Positions 42,643 to 51,667 of a DNA stretch of 64,000 nucleotides are shown here, piece by piece. The position numbers and the translations under genes were made by a program. This DNA comes from Mesorhizobium sp. L-8-3 (GTDB lineage: Bacteria; Pseudomonadota; Alphaproteobacteria; Rhizobiales; Rhizobiaceae): positions 7,689,501-7,753,500 of the forward strand of contig NZ_AP023262.1 of the NCBI RefSeq assembly GCF_016756615.1, read 5' to 3'. A model generated the notes under the pieces. It ran no database searches. It worked only from the letters and a program-made list of their open reading frames with translations, and had not been told where the DNA came from. Every line of letters starts with the position of its first letter. Within the stretch, counting starts at the first letter, position 1.

Positions 42643-43533
42643 TTATCTTCCGGCCAGATCCATCAAATCCTCCAGCAGCTGTCGAATGACCGGAATGTTC
42701 ATCGAACTTTGCCGGACATAGGCGCCGGTTGACAGCCGGCTGATCGGCGGATTCGTCGGGCGGACAACGAGACCCACGGCTTCGACATATTCTGCGAGTT
42801 GCAGCGGAGCCATGAGCTTTGCTCCGAATTCGCGGGTTAGGTCGAGTGCGGCGGCAAACGAAGTCGAATGCGCGACTATACGTGGCGCGCTCAGACTGTG
42901 TTCGGAGAAATAACGGCGCAGCAGAGGTATGTTGTCCGCCGCCCCGCTGTAGGCCACCCAGCTCAAGCCTTCCAGATCCTCCGGGCGCAGGACCGCGTTT
43001 TGCGCAGCAGGGTCGTCCGCCGCCATAACGACGGACTGCTCGACTTCGGCTACCGGAATGGCGGTTATCAGCGAGTCCGGCTCCAACGGCTCTATGGCCC
43101 CCAGCACCACGTCTATGCGGCCGTCACGCAGCATCGGCAACGTGACGGAATTCTGGTCGGCGATAAGGTCAAAACCCAATGCCGGAAACCGGCTGCGCAG
43201 CTGCGCGAAAAGCGGTGCGGCATAGCGCAGGTGAAATAGAGGGCCGGCGCCGACCCGTATCGTTTCGAGCCCCATTCCAGTGAGCGCACGGATTTCCTCC
43301 CTGGCCTGATCGTACTCATGTTCGATCCGGCGCGCACGCACAAGAAAGAGCCGTCCGGCCGCAGTCAGGCGCATCCCGCGACGATGGCGCTCGAAGAGTT
43401 TGCCGCCTAGATCTTCCTCGAGATTGGCCAGCCGCTTGGTCAATGACGGCTGAGTCAAACCAATCGTGTCAGCCGCCGCAGAGAGATTGGACTCCTTGGC
43501 GATCGCCAGAAACGCCCTCAAATTCCGGTCCAC
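42643..43533 (-). CDS. LysR-family regulator, divergent from the sulfatase gene
   Basis: A 296-residue LysR protein with the N-terminal helix-turn-helix (FLAIAKESNLSAAADTIGLT then QPSLTKRLANLEEDLG) and an effector domain. Start is GTG at 43533 with AAGGA seven bases before. It diverges from the sulfatase gene with a 98 bp intergenic region, the classic LysR arrangement, so it probably controls the sulfatase-tct genes. Base composition is more AT-rich than the core genes around it, as in the whole block to 48.8 kb. Confidence 0.9.
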   Translation of the reverse strand: MDRNLRAFLAIAKESNLSAAADTIGLTQPSLTKRLANLEEDLGGKLFERHRRGMRLTAAGRLFLVRARRIEHEYDQAREEIRALTGMGLETIRVGAGPLFHLRYAAPLFAQLRSRFPALGFDLIADQNSVTLPMLRDGRIDVVLGAIEPLEPDSLITAIPVAEVEQSVVMAADDPAAQNAVLRPEDLEGLSWVAYSGAADNIPLLRRYFSEHSLSAPRIVAHSTSFAAALDLTREFGAKLMAPLQLAEYVEAVGLVVRPTNPPISRLSTGAYVRQSSMNIPVIRQLLEDLMDLAGR

Positions 43534-43566
43534 CAGCTATTCCTTTTTTCTATCATAGCGGCTTCA

Positions 43567-43578
43567 AAAATCGATTTT
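43567..43578. promoter_or_regulatory. palindrome in the LysR-sulfatase intergenic region
   Basis: AAAATCGATTTT is a perfect 12-base palindrome in the middle of the 98 bp divergent region; CTATCATAG (43550-43558), also palindromic, lies beside it. Both fit a LysR binding region. A TTGACA at 43595-43600 lies downstream but is too close to the sulfatase start for a normal promoter. Confidence 0.4.
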
Positions 43579-43631
43579 ACAGAACCCCTGACTTTTGACA
43601 AGTTAATGGCGCCGTACGAAGGGAGGAGTAT

Positions 43632-45224
43632 GTGCGAACGATCTTCGTACTTTTCGATTCATTGAACAGAACCGCGCTCGGTGCCTATGGCAGCAAGGCG
43701 ATTCCGACGCCGAATTTCGACCGGTTCGCGGAACGGGCTGTCACCTTCGACACCCATTATGTTGGGTCTTTGCCATGCATGCCTGCGCGCCGGGACATGC
43801 AGACCGGGCGGCTGAATTTCACACACCGGCCCTGGGGGCCGCTCGAGCCCTTCGACAATTCCTACGCGCAGATCCTGAGTGCCGCGGGCGTCTACACTCA
43901 TCTGATCTCAGATCATCTGCACTATTTTGAGAATGGCGGCTGGGGTTACTCCCAGGCGTTCGACAGCTGGGAATTTATTCGCGGACAGGAATACGATCCC
44001 CTGACGGTGTTCACTGTTCCCCCCGTCGAGCGGATTCGCGAAGCCTTCGATCCTCGCCACTACCCGACGGAAGCGATGGAGGAGGGCCGTACGGCCACGC
44101 GCTGGACGTCGCCAAAGGATGTCTGGAAGCGTTCACGCCACGCGATTAACAAGATCGACCCCTGGGAAGATGCTGATTATCCAACGGCAAAATGCTTTGC
44201 GCGGGCGTTCGAGTTCCTGAACCGGAACAGCAAAAGCGACGACTGGTTCCTTCAGATCGAGTGCTTCGATCCGCATGAACCTTTCGACGCACCGGACAAG
44301 TACAAGGCGAGGTTCGCGACGGGTTACGAGGGCCCCATCCTGGACTGGCCGCTTTACGAGCAATGCACGAATTCAGCCGAAGAGATCGCCGAAATCCGGG
44401 CGAATTACGCAGCGGTCGTGGCAATGTGCGACGATCATTTCGGGCGACTGCTTGACTGGATGGATGCAAACGAAGCCTGGGAAGACACTGCGCTGATCCT
44501 GACGACCGACCACGGCTATCTGCTTGGCGAGCACGAGTGGTGGGCAAAGAACCGGATGCCTTACTACGAGGAGATCTCGCATATCCCCCTGATGGTCTGG
44601 CACCCTGACAACGGACCCAAAAGCGGGATGAGGGTTTCTGCGCTTACGCAGACGACCGACCTGATGCCGACGATTTTGGGACTGCATGAAGTCGCATCGC
44701 CTGAGGAATCGCGCGCACATTCTCTGCTCCCTCTGCTGAAGGGGCGCCCCTCCGGGCGGGACACTGCGATCCTGGGGATGTTCGGAGGTCCCGTGTGCGT
44801 GACGGACGGCCGATACACCTATTTCAGGTTTCCACTGACCGACGATCCGTCTGCGCTTCCGGTCTACACCCTGATGCCAAGTCATCTGGAAGAGCTGTTT
44901 TCAGTCCGAGATCTCGCGACTGCCGAGTTGGTCGAAGCATTCGATTTCACGAAGGGTGCGCCGATGATGCGTGTCACGCTGTCGAACAAGGTTGGAGAAT
45001 CCGGAATGAACATCCTGGCCAACTGGAATGCCGGAAACGTACTTTACGACCTGCTGTCCGACCCGGGCCAGACAACACCCATCGAGGCGCCCGAAATCGA
45101 AGCGCGCCTGTCAATCGCGATCACCGAGCATTTCGAGGCGCATGATGCGCCGCAGGAACTCTATGCGCATTACGGCCTCACACGCGCCGAAGGAGCGATC
45201 AAAAACCTTCGCGTCGGGCGGTGA
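43632..45224 (+). CDS. type I sulfatase (cytoplasmic, Cys-type)
   Basis: A 530-residue sulfatase of the alkaline-phosphatase superfamily. The formylglycine site is Cys49 in LPCMPARRDMQTGR (C-X-P-X-R), and metal-binding segments are seen in FDSLNRTALGAYG and TTDHGYLLGEHEWWAK. There is no signal peptide, so it should act in the cytoplasm on an imported sulfate ester. Start is GTG at 43632 with GGGAGG upstream. No formylglycine-generating enzyme is in the window. It is followed 29 bases later by tctC, which suggests uptake and desulfation of the same compound. Confidence 0.9.
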   Translation: MRTIFVLFDSLNRTALGAYGSKAIPTPNFDRFAERAVTFDTHYVGSLPCMPARRDMQTGRLNFTHRPWGPLEPFDNSYAQILSAAGVYTHLISDHLHYFENGGWGYSQAFDSWEFIRGQEYDPLTVFTVPPVERIREAFDPRHYPTEAMEEGRTATRWTSPKDVWKRSRHAINKIDPWEDADYPTAKCFARAFEFLNRNSKSDDWFLQIECFDPHEPFDAPDKYKARFATGYEGPILDWPLYEQCTNSAEEIAEIRANYAAVVAMCDDHFGRLLDWMDANEAWEDTALILTTDHGYLLGEHEWWAKNRMPYYEEISHIPLMVWHPDNGPKSGMRVSALTQTTDLMPTILGLHEVASPEESRAHSLLPLLKGRPSGRDTAILGMFGGPVCVTDGRYTYFRFPLTDDPSALPVYTLMPSHLEELFSVRDLATAELVEAFDFTKGAPMMRVTLSNKVGESGMNILANWNAGNVLYDLLSDPGQTTPIEAPEIEARLSIAITEHFEAHDAPQELYAHYGLTRAEGAIKNLRVGR

Positions 45225-45253
45225 TCCGCAAGAAAATACCAAAGGAGGAGCGC

Positions 45254-46252
45254 ATGAACCGAAACACCATCATACCGGCATTGGCCACATTTGCCGCCGC
45301 TGCCGCCGTCCCGTTGACAGCCCAGGCAGAGGATTTTCCCAAGCGCACGATCGAGTTGATCTTCCCTTGGGGGCCGGGCAACGCCATGTCCAGCAGCCAG
45401 ATACTCGCCGACGCGATGTCGGACGAGATCGGCGTATCGATCCCGGTCATCTCGACACCCGGCGCATCCGGGACCAAGGCATTCCTCATCGCCATGAACA
45501 AGCCGGCCGACGGCTACACCATCATAGACGGCTACGTCGCTCCACTGGTGCTGCAGCCCGTGCTGGGGAAAGCCGATTGGAACTACAACGATTTCGTGCC
45601 GCTTCATGCCGCATTCTCGAACGCATTTGCGCTGGGCACGGCCGCGGGAAATGACCGCTGGGCCAGTTTCGAGGACATGATGCACTACTGCGCGGAGCAT
45701 CCCGGCGAGCTGCGCTATACGACGGGATCGCGCAACAACCTGCCCCACATGGTTACCGCCAAAGCCTTGCAGAGCTACAATTGTGTGGCTCAAAACATCC
45801 CGTACACCGCCAATGCGGACGCCATGTCCGACCTCAAGAACGGCGTGCTCGATTTCGGGTTCATCAATGTTGGCGACTTCCAGCAGAACCCGAAGGATTA
45901 CAACATCCTGATCGTACTGTCCGAGCTGCCGGAAAGTGTGGCCGCGTTTGGCGGAGCGCCTTCTATCGCGGATCTGGATATCGATCTGGGGCTGAGCGGA
46001 CTCGCACCATTGGGCTGGAACTGGTGGTTGGTCCACAAGGATACCCCGCCGGATCGCCTTGAGATACTGCGCAGGGCGATGAAGGCAGCGATTGAAAGGC
46101 CCGAAGTGCAGGCCAAAGCCGAGTCCCTGGGATTCTCGTTCCTCAAATGGGACTGGGACAAATATGACGAAATCGTCAGTCCGGTGGCTGGTCAGCTGGA
46201 AGCGATGGGCAACGCCCTGAAATGGGAAGAAGAACAGCTCGCCAAGCAGTGA
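45254..46252 (+). CDS. tctC: tripartite tricarboxylate transporter binding protein
   Basis: A 332-residue periplasmic Bug/TctC receptor. Signal peptide MNRNTIIPALATFAAAAAVP, cleaving near AQAE. The mature part has the family start FPKRTIELIFPWGPGN and the VISTPGASGTKAF loop. AAAGGAGG lies before the ATG at 45254. Bug proteins bind small carboxylates and related anions; a sulfated organic acid would suit the adjacent sulfatase. The two extra cysteines (MHYCAEH, YNCVAQ) could form a disulfide. Confidence 0.9.
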   Translation: MNRNTIIPALATFAAAAAVPLTAQAEDFPKRTIELIFPWGPGNAMSSSQILADAMSDEIGVSIPVISTPGASGTKAFLIAMNKPADGYTIIDGYVAPLVLQPVLGKADWNYNDFVPLHAAFSNAFALGTAAGNDRWASFEDMMHYCAEHPGELRYTTGSRNNLPHMVTAKALQSYNCVAQNIPYTANADAMSDLKNGVLDFGFINVGDFQQNPKDYNILIVLSELPESVAAFGGAPSIADLDIDLGLSGLAPLGWNWWLVHKDTPPDRLEILRRAMKAAIERPEVQAKAESLGFSFLKWDWDKYDEIVSPVAGQLEAMGNALKWEEEQLAKQ

Positions 46253-46290
46253 ATTGTGCTGCAGCGAGACGGAGGATGAGGAGGATAACC

Positions 46291-46791
46291 GTGACCATCA
46301 ACAAGGCGCTGGCCGAATGGCTCGTGGTTATCCTCTTTGTCGCCGTGGTCGGACTGGTTTTCCATGAGGCCGCCACGGACATGGCCGCGCAGGGGATCGC
46401 CTCTGGGGGTCCCTATGACAACGCGGCTGCCTATCCAAAGACGATCGCCATCGTTCTCGGCATCCTGACCTTCGCTCAAGTGATGATCCAGCTGATCCGC
46501 TCCCGGATCGCTCCAGACGACAATGGCAATCCTGTGCCGTTGCGCCAGCTTGTGCGTCCCGCCGCACTGGTCGTCATTTTCGCCGTCTATCTCGGGTGCC
46601 TCGACGTGCTCGGCTACCACATCGCCACGCCGATCATGCTCGCGGCGCTGATGGCGCTCTGCGGCATCCGAAGACCTCTGGCGATCCTGCTTCCTGCCAT
46701 CCTGATTTCGTTCGGTTTCGCCTATGTGTTCGAAGCTTGGCTGAAGATCGTGCTTCCTGGCGGTTTCCTGCACATCAATATTGCTTGGTGA
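46291..46791 (+). CDS. tctB: tripartite tricarboxylate transporter small permease
   Basis: A 166-residue TctB-type membrane protein with four predicted helices (about 9-27, 48-67, 85-110 and 120-155). The start is probably GTG at 46291, because GAGGAGG lies six bases before it; an ATG at 46276 has its ribosome site touching it. Ends three bases before tctA. Confidence 0.85.
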   Translation: MTINKALAEWLVVILFVAVVGLVFHEAATDMAAQGIASGGPYDNAAAYPKTIAIVLGILTFAQVMIQLIRSRIAPDDNGNPVPLRQLVRPAALVVIFAVYLGCLDVLGYHIATPIMLAALMALCGIRRPLAILLPAILISFGFAYVFEAWLKIVLPGGFLHINIAW

Positions 46792-46794
46792 TCC

Positions 46795-48312
46795 ATGCTC
46801 ACGCAGTCGCTTGCTGCTGGCCTCGACCAGTTTCTCACACCCTTGACCCTGCTGCTCACGACCCTTGGCGTCGTGTTCGGCCTCGTAGTCGGGGCCTTGC
46901 CCGGGCTGGGACCTCTCATGGGCATCGTCTTGATGTTGCCCTTCGCGGTCGACCTGCCGCCGGTCTCGGCCATGGGCTTCCTTATTGCGATAGGTGTCGG
47001 CGGCTCCTGTGGAGGCTCGATTTCAGCCATCCTCCTGCGAATTCCGGGAACTCCGCTCGCCGCCGCCACCCTTTTCGATGGCTATCCGCTTGCGCAGAAG
47101 GGCCGGGCAGCCGACGCGATCGGAATTGCGATTTCGGCTTCGGCGCTCGGCGGCCTGTTCGGCGGATTGGTGCTGATCCTGACAGCGCCGGTTCTTGCCG
47201 ATTTCGCTTCCAATTTCGCGCCGCCGGAATATGCGATGCTGGCCCTCACCGGGCTGACCGCCATCGCGGCAGTGTCTGACGGATCGCTTCTCAAGGGGCT
47301 CATGACCGGCTCTCTGGGGCTCTTGATTGCAACAATCGGAACCGACGAGTTTTCGACGGGCTTCCGTTTCACCTTCGGCATTTACGAGTTGCTGAACGGC
47401 TTCCACATCGTCGCCATCGTCGTGGGCATTTTCGCGATCTCCGAGATGGCACATCAGGTTCATGCGGGTGGCCTGAACGACAAGCCCAATGTCAGCCTCG
47501 TGCGGCCAGGCTTCCGGACCCTAGGCATGACGCTCCTGCACTGGAAGAACCTGCTCCGCTCCTCGACGATCGGCGCGGCCTTTGGCGCCCTTCCGGGCGT
47601 GGGTGGGACAATCTCAAGCTTTGCCGCGTATGCCGTCGCCAAGGCGCTCTCCAGACCTGAAGAAGGCTACGGAGCGGGAGCGGAAGGCGGTGTGATCGCA
47701 ACTGAGAGCGCCAACAACGCGACAGTCGGTGGCGCCCTCGTGCCCACAATGGCGCTCGGTATCCCCGGCGAGGCTTCGTCGGCAGTACTGATCGGGGCCA
47801 TGCTCATCCTCGGCTTCTTTCCGGGTCCGGCGCTGTTTGCGCAGCAGCCCGAGATTGCTGGAGGCGTCTTCCTCGTCTATCTCTTTTCCAACGTCTCGCT
47901 GCTGGTCGTTGGAATACTGGCGACCCCTGTCTTCGTCTGGGTCCTGCGGCTTCGGAAGAGCTATCTCATTCCGATCATTCTGCTCCTCTGTGCCATCGGC
48001 ACATTCGCTCTGCAGAGTTCGGTTTTCGATTTGTGGGTGATGATGGGATTCGGGTTGTTGGGCCTGGCGCTGCGAAATGCTGGTTACCCGCTTGCGCCGC
48101 TGGTGATCGGCGTGATTCTCGGCCCGCTTCTGGAGAACAATCTTCGCCGCGCACTGCTGATTTCGCGTGAGGGTTACTGGATATTCGTCGACCGGCCTGT
48201 CTCGCTGGCTCTGGTGGTCGCGAATGGCGCTCTTATCGCTTGTGCCGTCTATTGGGCCATCCGCCGTCGGACCAGCCGCGATGCCACACCTTTGGCGGAA
48301 GCCGGGGGTTGA
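46795..48312 (+). CDS. tctA: tripartite tricarboxylate transporter large permease
   Basis: A 505-residue TctA protein with about 11-12 membrane helices. The first conserved motif is seen as GALPGLGPLMGIVLMLP, the second near residues 265-285 as GALPGVGGTISSFAAYAVA. It forms the sodium- or proton-driven channel with TctB and TctC. Last intact gene of the sulfatase block. Confidence 0.93.
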   Translation: MLTQSLAAGLDQFLTPLTLLLTTLGVVFGLVVGALPGLGPLMGIVLMLPFAVDLPPVSAMGFLIAIGVGGSCGGSISAILLRIPGTPLAAATLFDGYPLAQKGRAADAIGIAISASALGGLFGGLVLILTAPVLADFASNFAPPEYAMLALTGLTAIAAVSDGSLLKGLMTGSLGLLIATIGTDEFSTGFRFTFGIYELLNGFHIVAIVVGIFAISEMAHQVHAGGLNDKPNVSLVRPGFRTLGMTLLHWKNLLRSSTIGAAFGALPGVGGTISSFAAYAVAKALSRPEEGYGAGAEGGVIATESANNATVGGALVPTMALGIPGEASSAVLIGAMLILGFFPGPALFAQQPEIAGGVFLVYLFSNVSLLVVGILATPVFVWVLRLRKSYLIPIILLLCAIGTFALQSSVFDLWVMMGFGLLGLALRNAGYPLAPLVIGVILGPLLENNLRRALLISREGYWIFVDRPVSLALVVANGALIACAVYWAIRRRTSRDATPLAEAGG

Positions 48313-48557
48313 TTGTCTTGACCCGAAATCCACTCCAACTTTAACGGCCATCTGGACCTTGGTCGCGAAGATGCCGTTGGCCGCGATGGGCATGCTGCTG
48401 CCAAACCGCCGCTCTGCAAGCGGTGACCAGCTTGCTTGCTCCTCTGGCGGGTGCCGCAGTCAGGTTCAGAACCCGGTTGGTGTCAGTTCGCACAACAGGG
48501 ACACAACAACCCAGTCTTCAACGTCTCGCACCACCCGACGACTTCCCCTGGCCCACG
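48313..48557. other. gap after tctA
   Basis: This 245 bp stretch contains no gene that I can support. An open frame runs through it into the TauE remnant but shows no family pattern before position 48558. Confidence 0.45.
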
Positions 48558-48848
48558 ATGAACATCTATCTGCCGGTCGCCGAACACTCGCTCAACGTTT
48601 TCTTCCTGGCCGGGATCGGCGGTGCGGTGGGTTTTCTATCCGGGCTGTTTGGCGTCGGCGGTGGGTTCCTTCTGACGCCGCTGCTGATCTTTTCGGGCGT
48701 TCCGACCTCGGTGGCGGTCGCCTCGGTCACCGGACAGGTGGTGGCCGCCTCGACATCGGGCGCGCTCAGTCACTATCGGCGCGGCGGCATTGACTTGCAC
48801 CTGGCGCTCTATCTCATCAGAACTGGTTTGCACCGCCTCGTCCGGTGA
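48558..48848 (+). pseudogene. truncated TauE/SafE-family exporter
   Basis: The first ~88 residues match the N-terminus of TauE/SafE anion exporters: MNIYLPVAEHSLNVFFLAGI, then GFLSGLFGVGGGFLLTPLL, the family signature, and VAVASVTGQVVAASTSGALS. After about position 48822 the homology stops and the frame ends RTGLHRLVR at 48848, where intact members continue for another 170-200 residues. Members often export sulfite or sulfate, which would suit the neighbouring sulfatase, but this copy cannot work. Confidence 0.85.
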
Positions 48849-49356
48849 ATGCCCTCACCATCAGAGCGTTCATGCAGCATGCCAAGGTCGGCAGGAAACG
48901 TCAGCCAAGTTGCGCGATGCCGGGCAGATGGGCGCGGCCTTTGCACAGCACCAGCGGGTCATGCCTCGGGACAACCATGTAGCCCCGGCTTTCGAAGTCC
49001 CGAAGTTAGGCAAAGCCCTCCAGCATTGCGGGTGGGTCCACGACAATGGGGAAGTGCGCATGTTGCTTGTCACGTTGTGTCCGCTTGTCGCGGGCTGTCG
49101 ATCCGAACCGGACTGTCGGGAGTCGGCCCCCGATCAAGACGTCGCGACTTCCTGAACGAGATGTCTGCTCCTTGGCGCATTGCGGTCCTGTATCGGTTCA
49201 GGATTTCGTGTAGTCCAAAATCATGAATCAAGATTGGCAGGAGAACTTGTCCATTTGTATTCGGCGATCTGCATCGCCGCTGTCGTTATCTTCTGGCCCT
49301 GACCGATGAGTACCGAGCCTCGACAGTTCTGCGTGGCTTCGTGTGGTCGCTCCACC
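48849..49356. other. unassigned DNA next to the truncated TauE gene
   Basis: A 508 bp region without a supported gene. All six frames are broken or give compositions without recognisable pattern. It abuts the abrupt end of TauE homology at about 48822, so it may be the remains of an inserted element, but I see no terminal repeats or transposase motif. Confidence 0.4.
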
Positions 49357-50265
49357 CTACCTCTGCCGCACCGCCCGGTGGGACTGCGCGATGCCGATGA
49401 AATCGCGCGCGGTCTGCGACAGGCCGGAGCCGCGGCGCCAGACCATGCCGACCTGCACCATCGGCAGCGCGCCGGAAATGTCGCGGGATTCGATGCGGTC
49501 GCCTTCGAGCGACCAGGGCCGGTAGACGAGGTCGGGCAGGAGCGCCACGCCGGCGCCTGTCGCCACCAGGCTGCGGACCGCCTCGACGGAGCGCGTGCGG
49601 AAGGCGACATGCGGCCGCGCGCCGAGCGCCATCAGGAGCTTGCCGGTATTCTCCTCGATCTCGTCGACGGTGAGCATGATCAGCGGCTCGGCCGCGATGT
49701 CGTTGATGCCGATGATGTCGGCGCCGGCGAGATGATGGCCGAGCGGCAGCCACAGGCGATAGGGCGAGACCTCGAGGATTTCGGCCTGCAGCGCCATGCG
49801 GTCGCGCAGATTGGAGATGACCATGACGGCCACGTCGAGCTCGCCGCCGACCAGCAGATGCTCGAGATAGTCGCCGTTGTCCTCGATGGCCGAGACATCG
49901 ACGGCCGGAAAGCCGCGCCGGTAGCGGGCAAGCAGATCGGACAGGACATAGCCCGCCACCAGCGAGGTGACGCCGAGCTGCAGCCTGCCGCCGACGATCT
50001 CCTGGTCGCGGGAGAAGGCCAGCCGCGCGTCCGAGACATCGGCCAGGATCTTGGTGGCATGGCGCAGGAACTGGTGACCCTTGTGGGTGACGGTCAGGCC
50101 GCGCGGGTGACGCTCGAAGAGTTCGACGCCGAGATCGCCTTCGAGCTCCTTGATCGCCTCGGTAACCGACGACTGCGAGATCGACAGGTTCTGCGCGGCG
50201 CGCGAGACGGTGCCCTGCTCGGCCACCGCCACGAAATACTGCAACTGCCGGAGGGTGAATGCCAT
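49357..50265 (-). CDS. LysR-family regulator
   Basis: A 302-residue LysR protein. N-terminal helix-turn-helix: LRQLQYFVAVAEQGTVSRAA, SISQSSVTEAIKELEGDLG; effector domain about 90-295. MAFTLRQLQY at 50265 gives standard length; longer frames are rejected. It lies beside the broken DedA gene in the same direction, and I cannot name its target. Confidence 0.9.
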   Translation of the reverse strand: MAFTLRQLQYFVAVAEQGTVSRAAQNLSISQSSVTEAIKELEGDLGVELFERHPRGLTVTHKGHQFLRHATKILADVSDARLAFSRDQEIVGGRLQLGVTSLVAGYVLSDLLARYRRGFPAVDVSAIEDNGDYLEHLLVGGELDVAVMVISNLRDRMALQAEILEVSPYRLWLPLGHHLAGADIIGINDIAAEPLIMLTVDEIEENTGKLLMALGARPHVAFRTRSVEAVRSLVATGAGVALLPDLVYRPWSLEGDRIESRDISGALPMVQVGMVWRRGSGLSQTARDFIGIAQSHRAVRQR

Positions 50266-50306
50266 CGCCCGACTAAACACGGGCGTGATCGGATTGGAAA
50301 GAGGCG

Positions 50307-50910
50307 TCAGCCCATCCTGCGCGTCAGCCGCGCGCGCCGCGCCACGGGAAGCCGGCCGGAGGCGCCGAACCGCAACAAGACCAGGAAGGCGATCTCCACG
50401 ACGAGGACCATGATGCGGAAGCCGACATCGGCCGGCCGGCCTCACGCATAGAAGGCGAGAAGGAAACCGGCATTCCACAGAAGGATGCCGAGCAGGCTGG
50501 CGACGGCGAAGGCGGCAGGCGCAGCGCCCCGGCCGCCAGCGGCAGGTAGTTGCGCACCGTCGGAACGAGCTGCGCGGCCAGGGAGGCGCGGAAGTGGTTG
50601 CGCCGGTAGGCGTCCGCCAGCCTGTGATAGGTTTCGAGGCGCAGGAATTTCCCGAAGCGCTCCGCCAGCGCGTCGGTGCGTTCGGTTCCCAGCCGATGGC
50701 CCAGCCCGTACCGGAACAGCGCGCCGACGCCGGAGCCCGGCATCGTCACCGCGAGCGGCACGGCCAGCGCACGGCCGTTGGAGCCGACGTCATGCCGAGG
50801 AAGAGCAGCAGGACATGGGAGGGCGGCACGGGCAGGATCTTTTCCGCAAGGGCCAGCAGTCCGACACCGAACAGGCCGAGGCCCAATACGGAGGACAGGT
50901 GATCCATCAT
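50307..50910 (-). pseudogene. DedA-family membrane protein gene with frameshifts
   Basis: Parts of one DedA (SNARE-associated) protein lie in different frames. The start MMDHLSSVLGLGLFGVGLLA with LPVPPSHVLLLFLGM is followed by a shift near 50785 to the frame reading PLAVTMPGSG and RYGLGHRLG. A second shift near 50515 leads to LLGILLWNAGFLLAFYA and a stop at 50442. A further open stretch (MVLVVEIAFLVLLRFGASG) to 50307 may be its tail. At least two indels make it non-functional as read. Its start overlaps the end of the methyltransferase gene. Confidence 0.75.
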
Positions 50911-51506
50911 GCGTAGCGCCAGTCCCATCGCGCGGTCGTGTTCATGCGCGAGATACAATAAGCGGTTGCAGGAGGGAAGTTGCGCAACGTCGAGCCGACG
51001 CGCCTCACCTCGAGGTCGAGACGGTCGAGAACCACCTGATCGATCGGACAACGGCGGCCATAGGTGAACTGGTAGAGGGCGCCACCTGCCCGCATATTGG
51101 CGAAGACGCCTTCGAGGATCGCCATTGCCTTGCGCGGCGGGATGAGCCTGAAAGGCAGGCCGCTGACGGCGGCGCCGACCACGGGCCGATCGAAGAGCGG
51201 CAGAGCGCGGATCGACGCGGCGTCGCATTCGACGATACGCGCTGTGGGGAAACGGCGGCGCAGCAGGGCCGCGAAATCCGCATCGGCCTCGACGAGTGTC
51301 AGGTCCTCCTCCTTAACCCCGCGCGCCAACAAAGCGCGGGTGAAGGCGCCGGTGCCTGGCCCCAGTTCGAGCACGGGGCCCGCCGCGGCATCGACCTCAT
51401 GCGTCATCAACGCGGCGAGGGTCGCCCCCGACGGCGCGACCGAGCCGACCCGCAGCGGTGCGGCGGCCCAGGCCATGAGAAAGGACAAGGTATCGCTTGC
51501 CGACAT
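50907..51506 (-). CDS. phospholipid N-methyltransferase-like SAM methyltransferase (PmtA-like)
   Basis: A 199-residue class I methyltransferase: motif I VLELGPGTGAFTRALLARG, an acidic residue at LVEADADF, and a GLPFRLIPPRKAMAI block. Length and pattern resemble the Sinorhizobium-type PmtA that methylates phosphatidylethanolamine, and also distantly rRNA adenine dimethylases. The pairing with a DedA membrane protein gene fits a membrane-lipid role. Which substrate it uses is not certain. Confidence 0.7.
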   Translation of the reverse strand: MSASDTLSFLMAWAAAPLRVGSVAPSGATLAALMTHEVDAAAGPVLELGPGTGAFTRALLARGVKEEDLTLVEADADFAALLRRRFPTARIVECDAASIRALPLFDRPVVGAAVSGLPFRLIPPRKAMAILEGVFANMRAGGALYQFTYGRRCPIDQVVLDRLDLEVRRVGSTLRNFPPATAYCISRMNTTARWDWRYA

Positions 51507-51667
51507 TTTCGATCCCCATGCATTCCGGCTTGGGCGAATCGCCCGTCATCGTCGCTGCGCCATTTGCAGCGGCTGCATTGCGGAGGCATTGCGTCGGGCC
51601 CGCATTCGCGGCATCAGACTGCCTTCCATGGCGACGATCGGCGCAATGCTTCCGCAATGTTGGTTCG

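Noticed and set aside
48849..49356. Possible insertion sequence after the truncated TauE gene
   Set aside because: No transposase motif, terminal inverted repeat or target duplication could be seen, so it is listed only as unassigned DNA.
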